From contig NZ_JBHRTA010000003.1 in assembly GCF_042646065.1 (NCBI RefSeq), positions 1 to 64,000 on the forward strand: a stretch of 64,000 bases of DNA, read 5' to 3'. The notes beneath the pieces were generated by a model. The model made no database searches. It had not been told where the DNA came from and was given only the letters and a program-made list of their open reading frames with translations. Shown in pieces: positions 53,027 to 60,581 of this stretch. How positions within the stretch are numbered: the stretch's first letter is position 1; each line of letters begins with the position of its first letter. The stretch comes from Parapedobacter deserti (GTDB lineage: Bacteria > Bacteroidota > Bacteroidia > Sphingobacteriales > Sphingobacteriaceae). A program made the translations under genes and the position numbers.

Positions 53027-53733
53027 GTGTGCTGTTCGAGGAAAACAAGGTAAGCGTGTTTTCAGCGGAATGTTCGCTTACCTATTCGAGTTTTATCTAC
53101 TGCATTATGCTCAATCGGATGGCGTGGGGCTACTCCGCCCTGGAACTATCCTTTCTTCTTGGTCAGGATGATGACTTTGTGGCAAATCTGGAGCGGTTCA
53201 AGAGATTCGACTTAGGTATAGAGTTGTATCAGCAGTTGCGCAAAGTTTTCCATCACGCATCCTTTATCCAACCTCAACATCACGGAGAAAAGGAATTGCG
53301 ACATGAAATGCATATCTGGAAGGCGGGTGAGACTATTTTCTACCGGATGGAATGTTACAAGAGCGAGTTCGAGAGTATAACCTTATTTCAAGTAAGTGAA
53401 GAAGATCCGGAAGTAGGTAAGTACCGATATAAGAATTCTGTGCAACGTTATCGTAGGCAGTCACAGCAAGCACTGCATACCATGCTGTTGGAAGGTTTTT
53501 TTGACAAACCAATTGAGGCACAGCAACTCTATCGGCACTTAGACTACATGGCAGAAAATCAGATAGACCCCATCTACTTCAAAAACGAACTGGAAAAACT
53601 TGTAGACCGAAAGGGAAAAGCTCCACTGAAACGTACCAAACGCCGAAGTTATAGTTACAGATACGTATTGCATCCCGGGGTGGATTTAGCGGATGCGGTT
53701 GATTTCGTTCACCAAAAGTTCGATAACGTATGA
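53023..53733 (+). CDS. Unknown protein with HTH-like N-terminus (HEPN operon gene 2)
   Basis: 236 residues, start ATG overlaps the previous stop as ATGA. Residues about 30-60 (NRMAWGYSALELSFLLGQDD then DFVANLERF) resemble an XRE-like HTH. The C-terminus is basic (KGKAPLKRTKRRSYSYR). No enzymatic motif. DNA or RNA binding is plausible. I do not recognise the family. Confidence 0.7.
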   Translation: MSVLFEENKVSVFSAECSLTYSSFIYCIMLNRMAWGYSALELSFLLGQDDDFVANLERFKRFDLGIELYQQLRKVFHHASFIQPQHHGEKELRHEMHIWKAGETIFYRMECYKSEFESITLFQVSEEDPEVGKYRYKNSVQRYRRQSQQALHTMLLEGFFDKPIEAQQLYRHLDYMAENQIDPIYFKNELEKLVDRKGKAPLKRTKRRSYSYRYVLHPGVDLADAVDFVHQKFDNV

Positions 53734-54500
53734 CAAAGATTGAAACAGCATTTATCGATGTGCCAAGGGACTTCAAAGTCTCCTGCGAATTGGTCGGGAT
53801 TGCGGTGCCTGATTTCTTGCAATTGATCATCAATCACTTTAGCTACGCCCATATCCACATGCACGACACTTCGGAATATGACATGGCAACGAAAGCATTT
53901 TTGGAGGCAGATCGTTCACTTGTAGAAAAGGAAGTTAAGCCCGCCAAGCATTTGTCAACTGATCAACAGGAACGCTTCCTAAAACTATTCCAGCAAGTGC
54001 TCAAAACAACCATGAATCGGAATTATAGCTTTTCGGCGCGTAGGAATAAAGTAAAAGTCCTTGCCGGTAAAATGCTGGAGATTTACGCGAAGGGACTCGA
54101 CGTCAAACGTGTGATTTACTACGACGAGGAAACGAAAATCAACTTAAGTAGCGAGTTCCTTTTAATGTCTCTTATCTACCATCGGACACCAACGGAATTG
54201 CTGAACGCCATGATGAAACGGGTTTCGTATGCGGAATTCTTTGCGCGATACCATTTAAAGCAAGAAGAGCACAACCCCGCCATGTCTTTTTTCATCCGCG
54301 TGTTGGACGGTTACGGCAATATACAGGATAGTACTTATCTGAGCTCAGTACCGTTCAAAGAATTTTTTCTATGGGACACACAGGAGTTTCGGACACGTTA
54401 CTTCTTCTATCGTAACCTTGAAGACCGCATTGACGCCTACCGTGAACGGCTTGAAGAAAATTATCAACGAATCAATAAACCCACTTTTGACTATGACTAA
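53730..54500 (+). CDS. Unknown protein (HEPN operon gene 3)
   Basis: 256 residues, ATGA overlap with gene 2 and an 8-bp overlap with gene 4. Helical and soluble. Residues 15-45 (FKVSCELVGIAVPDFLQLII then NHFSYAHIHMHD) line up with residues 13-43 of gene 4, so the two share an N-terminal module. The remainder has a basic patch (NRNYSFSARRNKVKVLAGKM) and no known motif. Confidence 0.68.
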   Translation: MTKIETAFIDVPRDFKVSCELVGIAVPDFLQLIINHFSYAHIHMHDTSEYDMATKAFLEADRSLVEKEVKPAKHLSTDQQERFLKLFQQVLKTTMNRNYSFSARRNKVKVLAGKMLEIYAKGLDVKRVIYYDEETKINLSSEFLLMSLIYHRTPTELLNAMMKRVSYAEFFARYHLKQEEHNPAMSFFIRVLDGYGNIQDSTYLSSVPFKEFFLWDTQEFRTRYFFYRNLEDRIDAYRERLEENYQRINKPTFDYD

Positions 54501-54864
54501 TTTGAAAGAAATCACCATTACACACGAGTTCCAACAGGTGTGTGACATCTTTAATTTAACCCCGAAAAAAATCGTCCAGGATTTCATCGATAACGTGTCC
54601 ATTGCCGACTTCATGTGCAATCCCTATTCCCCCACACGTTGGGCGAATACCTTTGTCCTCGAATGCGTCATCGCGCAGGTGGAGTCGGAAGCCATTATGA
54701 CCAAATATGGCGAATTCGCAGAACGGCTGATAAAGACCATACTGGCCAATCCCAAAAATGCAGAAGAAACCGCACAGAAGATGGTCGATGAATGGCACCA
54801 AGCCGTTTTGGAAGACCGGATTAAGGAGGTGATGGGGGAAAAGGACCAATCAAACGATAAATAA
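54493..54864 (+). CDS. Unknown small protein (HEPN operon gene 4)
   Basis: 123 residues from ATG 54493, overlapping gene 3 by 8 bp (TATGACTAA). N-terminal FQQVCDIFNLTPKKIVQDFI (13-32) matches the gene 3 module. The C-terminal half is helical and charged (AEETAQKMVDEWHQAVLEDR). Function unknown. Confidence 0.68.
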   Translation: MTNLKEITITHEFQQVCDIFNLTPKKIVQDFIDNVSIADFMCNPYSPTRWANTFVLECVIAQVESEAIMTKYGEFAERLIKTILANPKNAEETAQKMVDEWHQAVLEDRIKEVMGEKDQSNDK

Positions 54865-54882
54865 CGTTAAAGTCGAAACATT

Positions 54883-55554
54883 ATGCCCTTTGCCAACCAC
54901 ACCCCGTACGACTACTTCCCACGCCGGTTGCACACGCGGGAAATCGGCAACCCTTACCTTGCCATTCACCAGTTTTTCGATTGGGAAAACCTGCCGGAAT
55001 GGCGCAACCAGCTTGATAAATGGCTGCAAGCCGCCCTAAAATCCGGTTTTCAATTGAGCCGAGATGAGCTCGTAGAATTGTTCGTCCGTTATGAATTCAT
55101 TGAGTATCTGGTGGAAGGTCTGTCACTTATTCGGCGGTTGATGGACAGCACCTACATGCCAGATCAAAAACTTTACCGCCAAATGTGCAACAATAGCGAC
55201 ACACTTCTTCCCGACGAAATCAACACCGCGCATGGTTATTTTAATAATAATCACAATCCGAAGAAATTCGAACGTGATGAATATTACCCGTTCCATCTGG
55301 ATGCCGACGAAAAGAAATATCCGCATGGCGTCATCTGTGATTTCTTCAATCATCAAAACCTGCCCCAATACCGTGATGCGTTATACTGGTGGTATATCGT
55401 CGCCATTGATTTTACAAACGCAGATGACAGCAGGGGCAGCAGTTACGTGTATAACCTGCATAAATACCTCACGAAGGTTATAGAGGCGGCACATTTGATT
55501 CATATCCGGTCGGCAAGCAGGGAAGGGAATGAAGTAGAGGACGATGACAATTAA
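54883..55554 (+). CDS. Unknown protein with an internal duplication (HEPN operon gene 5)
   Basis: 223 residues, 18 bp after gene 4. Residues 10-51 and 133-174 are a repeat at constant offset of 123: DYFP/EYYP, FFDWENLPEWRNQLDKW against FFNHQNLPQYRDALYWW. Each repeat is a helical, aromatic-rich module. No known domain recognised. Last gene of the operon; a frameshifted PIN gene follows on the opposite strand. Confidence 0.7.
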   Translation: MPFANHTPYDYFPRRLHTREIGNPYLAIHQFFDWENLPEWRNQLDKWLQAALKSGFQLSRDELVELFVRYEFIEYLVEGLSLIRRLMDSTYMPDQKLYRQMCNNSDTLLPDEINTAHGYFNNNHNPKKFERDEYYPFHLDADEKKYPHGVICDFFNHQNLPQYRDALYWWYIVAIDFTNADDSRGSSYVYNLHKYLTKVIEAAHLIHIRSASREGNEVEDDDN

Positions 55555-55950
55555 AGAAAGGGGTTCAATATGTGTAGTTTCTTATTAACCAGCAATGTAT
55601 GCTGCATATCTTCAGTGTACAGTGTTTCGCACCCAGCGGCTAATGCGGATGCAACAATGAGGGCATCGAAATATTGGAAATGGTATCGCGTTATCAAGGC
55701 ATGGGCGGATTTAATGTGTTGCATCAACAGGTACAATTCGCCCGTTTTCCAATCAGAAATCAGCTACACGAATTAATTTTTCCTTACTGAACTTCCAGCG
55801 TTTCCTACAAACATTCAGCACCTCGTTAAGGGTTTGGGAAGAAAAGTACGGTGAGTTTTGGAATAAAATTAAGGCAGTTTGCTTTCGGCCGCTTTCTTGT
55901 TCATCCAATGCATATAAGACTACATTGGAATCCAAGGCGATTTTAGTCAT
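55551..55950 (-). pseudogene. PIN-domain (VapC-like) toxin broken by a frameshift
   Basis: The N-terminal part (55753-55950) starts MTKIALDSNVVLYALDEQ and ends after LIRVADF; the C-terminal part (55551 to about 55755, another frame) has FDALIVASALAAGCETLY and TEDMQHTLL. Together they make a normal PIN of about 133 residues with all expected acidic residues (LDSN, TLNEVL, FDA, TED). A one-base frameshift near 55755 separates them; it could be real or a sequencing error. It overlaps its antitoxin by 8 bp. Confidence 0.85.
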
Positions 55951-56167
55951 AGTCATTGGCTTCGTCGCGGTCAAAGCGATAACCTTCCATATTTACGGTA
56001 AGACCCTCCAGTTCAGCTTTCAACTCCGCAATGGTTTTCTTTTTGGAACGGCTGTCTTTAGCAGATTTTTCCCTTATGGTAACCTCCAGCGGCTTCCCTA
56101 TCATCGCGTCCGGTACAGTGACAGTGAGTTGCCGTTTGGTTGGTGTAACTACTTCGCGTACTATCAT
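55943..56167 (-). CDS. Antitoxin of the PIN module
   Basis: 74 residues from ATG 56167. An N-terminal beta-strand region (VTPTKRQLTVTVPDAMIGKP) typical of AbrB/Phd-like antitoxins is followed by a charged helical C-terminus that would wrap the toxin. It overlaps the PIN start by 8 bp, as usual for antitoxin-toxin pairs. If the toxin is dead, this is a remnant antitoxin. Confidence 0.75.
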   Translation of the reverse strand: MIVREVVTPTKRQLTVTVPDAMIGKPLEVTIREKSAKDSRSKKKTIAELKAELEGLTVNMEGYRFDRDEANDYD

Positions 56168-56264
56168 ATACAAACTTAGCTAAAAGCCACCTTATCTCCA
56201 AATAAAGATAGGATTTGCCCGTAGAGATTAGATTCCTTAACCCCTTTGATAAAACCACCATACA

Positions 56265-59200
56265 ATGAATTCAACCACACCACTACCAAATGAAGGTATA
56301 CCCATCGACCAGCCAGCAGAAAACAAACAAGAAATCAAAAAGCGCCGCGCTTCGGAACCCTTTCAGATACCCTGGGAAGGCGGTGAGCTCTTTACACTCA
56401 GCGAAGCCTATGTGCGTTCATGCTACACCGGTACGGCGAATCTCGACAACCACCCCTTTTGGGGATCCAATAAAGCGCTGATAGGCAATAACCTTATTGT
56501 CGAACTGTACGGGGAGAATATGCGCGAGAAAGAGCTTTCGGTGAAAATTCTCCCCGAGGGCCTCGAAATAACCTGCTCCTGCAACAGACCCGTCGATCAA
56601 TTGTGCAAGCATGCATGCTCGGTACTGATGTACAAGGTCAGGTCCAATCAGCAATACTTCGAGCGGTTTTATTTGCCCGACGTCGTCGCCTTGCCGCCTG
56701 AACAGCAGCGGCTGTTCAACTTTAATCTGGCAAGCTATTATCATAATAACGGCAAAGCGCCATTTAAAATCCATCCGGAGTACGGTCGCATCTACCGTTA
56801 CCTAAATAACGATGATTACACGAAGGAATCATTCAGCGACCCCGTCCAACTGATGGAGCCGTTCGTTCCGAAAGTAAGGGAGGCCAAGCTGGTGTTCGGT
56901 ATACCCACGGGGTCTTATTATTTCCGGGATCCGGTATTGATTCCTTACCTGACCAAAACCGGAACGAAAACCGCTAAAACCAATCCGTATGCGTCTTTTG
57001 AGCGCAGTTATCTCTTAACAGGCGAGGGTGAGCCGGAGAGCCTCACGATCCATGAACAGGCCGTGGAAGCCGCCTGCCGAAGGATGCAGGTGTTGACTGA
57101 ATCACCGGCTCCGGCGGACGAAGATAAACTGCAAAGACGGCAACAATTGTTTGATTACTGGGCGGAGTTTATCCCAACGCTGCATGAGCGTATTCAGGTA
57201 CTTTTCTTCGACGGCTACCAGTCCTCCCGCGAGTCAACCAAACCGTCTTCCGGTTCGCGGCATTTTAAAAAATTAGGCGCAGCAACGATACAATTGACGT
57301 TTGAGCTCAAAGATCGCCTTTCATCGTTCCAGCTAACGCTGAAATTGATGGTCAACGGCAAACATGTTCCCGACCCGAAATTCCATGGGCAATCCTTTTC
57401 CTGCTTTATCGCGGCGGAAGATGACGGGACGGTACACTTCGTAGCCGATGCGCAGGATGAAGCGATGATCCACAGATTTCGGAAAAGTGGTTATGCCATC
57501 ACGGCTTTGTCGCAGGATTTTCCGGCGTTTTTCGACGAGATTGTCCTGCCCATCAGCAGCCGCTATCCGATGCACCTGCAAGCCTTGCCACAAAACAGTG
57601 TTTTCTCACAGCGTAAACTGGGAAAGGGTAGTCACCGGCTGAAAATCGAGGAGCGTGACGGTCAGTTGCTTTTCCATCCAACCACGTACTATCCCGTTGG
57701 GTTTACCGTGAACCCCATGCAGGAAGCAAATCTGCTGATGCGCCAACGGGCGGACAACCTTTATGTGCTTCTGCGGGATAAAGACCGGGAGCGTAAATTC
57801 AGGACAATGCTACAGGGGCTTCATCCGTTATTTCGTGAGCAACGGCAGAAGGATTACCTTTCGCTGCCGGTGGAAGCCATCGAGAAATCAACCTGGTTGC
57901 CGGATAGCGTGACCACCTTGCGTAACGGCGGAGTTATGCTCGATCTTACCGGCGTCGAAGAAGGGAGTAATTATTTCCCCCGCATGTTAGACTGGCAATT
58001 AGCCATTACGGATGAGCGAAAGGCGTACTACCAAGCGAATGTCATGGCTAAAATGGGGTCGACCCCGATTTCGCTGGAGGAGCTGGGTGAAAGGGTGCGG
58101 CGGTCGAAAAATTGGTTCAAGCTGCAAGACGGCAGCCTTGGATTTGTCAGCAATGCGGATAAAAAGCGGCTTCTGCCCTTGCTGGCATTCGGAAAAACCA
58201 ACGGACAGCAGCTTCGTATTCCCACCAGCCATTTCAATACACTGGCTAATTATACCAACCATATCGCCGATGCGTCCATCAAAGCGGCGATTCAAACCAA
58301 ACGGCAGAAATTGATGGACCTGGACTCCATGCAGCCCATAAAGAAGCCCGATCCGGTGCAAGCAACGCTCCGCCATTACCAAGAAGCCGGACTGAGCTGG
58401 CTGGCTTTTCTGCGAGAATTTGGGTGGGGCGGTATCCTGGCTGACGATATGGGACTGGGTAAAACGCTGCAGGTTATCAGCATATTGGAATACCACTATC
58501 AGCAACAGCCCGATGCGCCAGCCAGTCTCGTGGTCGTCCCCAATACCTTGTTGTTCAATTGGCAGGCCGAACTGGGTAGATTTGCTCCGCACCGCAAAAT
58601 ATATATCCACCATGGTGCCGAACGTCACCAAACCCTGCAGTATGCGGAAGGGCTGGTAGTGCTGACAACCTATGGCACACTGACGGCCGATGTGGAGTTG
58701 TTCGCCGCTTTGGAGTTTAGCTACCTCGTGCTTGACGAATCCCAGGCTGTGAAAAACCGGAACTCAAAGCGTTTCGAGGCAGCCGGACAACTGAACGCAC
58801 ACTACCGGATAGCCATGACCGGTACGCCAATCGAAAATGGTATCGGCGATCTGTATGCGCAACTGTCGTTCGTTAACCCCGGGTTCTTCGGCACCTTCGC
58901 GGACTTCAAAAGGACCTATCCGGGTATCGCAGATGGAACGGCAACAGCAGAAACCAAAACGGAATTGCAACGGGTGATCAGCCCCTTTATCCTCCGCCGT
59001 ACCAAAAAACAGGTGGCCACCGAATTGCCGGATAAATCCGAGATGCTCCTATACTGCGACATGCTGCCGGAACAGCGCCGGCTTTACGATGAATACCGGA
59101 AGCTTTTCAAGAGTAAGCTTACCGACAGCCTGCAAGGGAGCAATACCGGGCGGTCAAAATTTCTGGCCATAGAAGGGTTGATGAAATTACGGCAGATCTG

Positions 59201-59753
59201 CAACTCACCGGCGTTGCTGAAAGATGGCGGCCATCCGAACGCATCCGCAAAGCTGGATGAACTGATGGACCAGATCGGCGAACTGCAAGGCCAACACAAA
59301 ATACTGGTTTTCTCGGCGTTCACCGCAATGCTGGCTTTGTTGAAAGACCGGTTAGTGTCTGCGGACATCGGATTCGCTTACCTCGATGGAAAAACGACAG
59401 GGGATGAACGCCAAAATCAGGTGGCGGAATTTCAGGAGAACGAGCAATGCCGGCTATTCCTGCTGAGCCTTAAGGCCGGAGGGACGGGCCTGAACCTCAC
59501 CGCCGCGGATTATGTGTATATCCTCGATCCGTGGTGGAATCCGGCTGCGGAAGCGCAGGCCATCGACCGGTGTTACCGCATTGGGCAGGATAAGCATGTG
59601 ATGGCCTATCGGATGATCTGCAAAGACAGCATCGAGGAAAAAATCCTCGATATGCAGGCCGGCAAGCGGGAATTGGCCGGTTCGCTGATTCAAACGGACG
59701 GCAATATGCTGAAAGCGCTGAACAAGGAAGATTTACTGAAATTATTTGATTGA
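56265..59753 (+). CDS. SNF2-family helicase with N-terminal SWIM zinc finger
   Basis: 1162 residues. SWIM motif C104-x-C106-x7-C114-x-H116. A long middle region of the bacterial SNF2-associated type. SNF2 ATPase: DDMGLGKTLQVIS (about 727-739), motif II LVLDESQAV (about 822), with Ser where DEAQ or DEGH is common, then TGTPIENG. C-terminal helicase lobe with FLLSLKAGGTGLNLTAADYV and a final QAIDRCYRIGQDK. Likely remodels protein-DNA complexes. A second SWIM protein lies at 60582, and HigBA between. Confidence 0.93.
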   Translation: MNSTTPLPNEGIPIDQPAENKQEIKKRRASEPFQIPWEGGELFTLSEAYVRSCYTGTANLDNHPFWGSNKALIGNNLIVELYGENMREKELSVKILPEGLEITCSCNRPVDQLCKHACSVLMYKVRSNQQYFERFYLPDVVALPPEQQRLFNFNLASYYHNNGKAPFKIHPEYGRIYRYLNNDDYTKESFSDPVQLMEPFVPKVREAKLVFGIPTGSYYFRDPVLIPYLTKTGTKTAKTNPYASFERSYLLTGEGEPESLTIHEQAVEAACRRMQVLTESPAPADEDKLQRRQQLFDYWAEFIPTLHERIQVLFFDGYQSSRESTKPSSGSRHFKKLGAATIQLTFELKDRLSSFQLTLKLMVNGKHVPDPKFHGQSFSCFIAAEDDGTVHFVADAQDEAMIHRFRKSGYAITALSQDFPAFFDEIVLPISSRYPMHLQALPQNSVFSQRKLGKGSHRLKIEERDGQLLFHPTTYYPVGFTVNPMQEANLLMRQRADNLYVLLRDKDRERKFRTMLQGLHPLFREQRQKDYLSLPVEAIEKSTWLPDSVTTLRNGGVMLDLTGVEEGSNYFPRMLDWQLAITDERKAYYQANVMAKMGSTPISLEELGERVRRSKNWFKLQDGSLGFVSNADKKRLLPLLAFGKTNGQQLRIPTSHFNTLANYTNHIADASIKAAIQTKRQKLMDLDSMQPIKKPDPVQATLRHYQEAGLSWLAFLREFGWGGILADDMGLGKTLQVISILEYHYQQQPDAPASLVVVPNTLLFNWQAELGRFAPHRKIYIHHGAERHQTLQYAEGLVVLTTYGTLTADVELFAALEFSYLVLDESQAVKNRNSKRFEAAGQLNAHYRIAMTGTPIENGIGDLYAQLSFVNPGFFGTFADFKRTYPGIADGTATAETKTELQRVISPFILRRTKKQVATELPDKSEMLLYCDMLPEQRRLYDEYRKLFKSKLTDSLQGSNTGRSKFLAIEGLMKLRQICNSPALLKDGGHPNASAKLDELMDQIGELQGQHKILVFSAFTAMLALLKDRLVSADIGFAYLDGKTTGDERQNQVAEFQENEQCRLFLLSLKAGGTGLNLTAADYVYILDPWWNPAAEAQAIDRCYRIGQDKHVMAYRMICKDSIEEKILDMQAGKRELAGSLIQTDGNMLKALNKEDLLKLFD

Positions 59754-59923
59754 TAAATTGTGACCAAGCTTTAATTCTCATGTGTTTGAAGTCTTTTTGT
59801 ATCCCCGCTTCTAAGTAAGCGGCGCACTTTGGGGCTATAAACGCAACAGGATTTTTAAATCGCATATACCTAAATCCCGGACCGAATCGGCAACCATTCG
59901 TCGCACATTGTATTCGGTTTCGT

Positions 59924-59954
59924 TTGGAACCTGACACGTTACACGTTATATTTG
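59924..59954 (+). promoter_or_regulatory. Promoter TTG-N20-TATATTTG of higBA, near-leaderless
   Basis: TTG 59924-59926 and TATATTTG 59947-59954 are 20 bp apart, an ideal match. ATG 59959 begins 4 bp later. The remaining gap 59754-59923 shows no gene I can support. Confidence 0.75.
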
Positions 59955-59958
59955 CATC

Positions 59959-60237
59959 ATGATTGGAAGTTTCCAACATAAAGGACTGAAGCAATTTTAT
60001 GAAAAAGGTGATACTTCCAAGCTTCAAGCGCAGCACATTGGTAAAATCAAACTGATATTGACGCGTTTGGATGCCGCAACCTCAGTGGAGGAAATGAATG
60101 TTCCCGGATATGGCCTACATCGGCTTAAAGGAGAACTGAAAGAATTTTGGTCGGTCAAAGTGGATAAAAATTTCAGAATCATATTCCGGTTTGAAGGCGA
60201 AAATGCAGTAGATTTAGATTACACGGATTACCACTAA
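59959..60237 (+). CDS. higB: HigB-type toxin (RelE/ParE superfamily)
   Basis: 92 residues. Typical HigB features: FQHKGLKQFYEKGD at the start, PGYGLHRLKGELKEFWSVKV and DKNFRIIFRF, then a terminal YTDYH. HigB toxins are mRNA interferases that cut on the ribosome. Toxin-first order followed 12 bp later by the antitoxin is the Hig pattern. Confidence 0.92.
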   Translation: MIGSFQHKGLKQFYEKGDTSKLQAQHIGKIKLILTRLDAATSVEEMNVPGYGLHRLKGELKEFWSVKVDKNFRIIFRFEGENAVDLDYTDYH

Positions 60238-60249
60238 TTGGAGGATAAT

Positions 60250-60567
60250 ATGGCTATGCATAACCCTGCCCACCCGGGCGAGTTGATACGGGAAACGATC
60301 GAGGGCATACGTGAAGAAACGGGCGAACGACTGCCTTTGGAGGAAGTAGCAAAGGGATTGGGAACCACCCGGAAAACCCTGTCTGCTATCATTAACGGGA
60401 AGCAGGGGGTGACTCCGGAAATGGCCATAAAGCTGGCCGCAGGTTTAGGTTCTACTCCTGAATTCTGGTTACGGGCACAGGAGAATTACGACCTGTTTCA
60501 AGCTCGGATGAAAGTAGATACAGGGCATATCCGCGTGTTCTGGAAAAGCGCCGTCGCGGCTTTATAA
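60250..60567 (+). CDS. higA: HigA-type antitoxin (XRE family)
   Basis: 105 residues from ATG 60250, preceded by GGAGG at 60240, a rare Shine-Dalgarno here. HTH helices GLGTTRKTLSAIINGKQG, with the PAHPGELIRE N-terminal motif and TPEFWLRAQENYDL that mark the HigA family. Neutralises HigB and represses the promoter. Confidence 0.92.
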   Translation: MAMHNPAHPGELIRETIEGIREETGERLPLEEVAKGLGTTRKTLSAIINGKQGVTPEMAIKLAAGLGSTPEFWLRAQENYDLFQARMKVDTGHIRVFWKSAVAAL

Positions 60568-60581
60568 GGTTAGATTTCTAC

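Noticed and set aside
59754..59923. Minus-strand frame of about 33 codons (MRFKNPVAFIAPKCAAYLEA)
   Set aside because: Looks somewhat protein-like but is short, ends soon and has no promoter or neighbour support.
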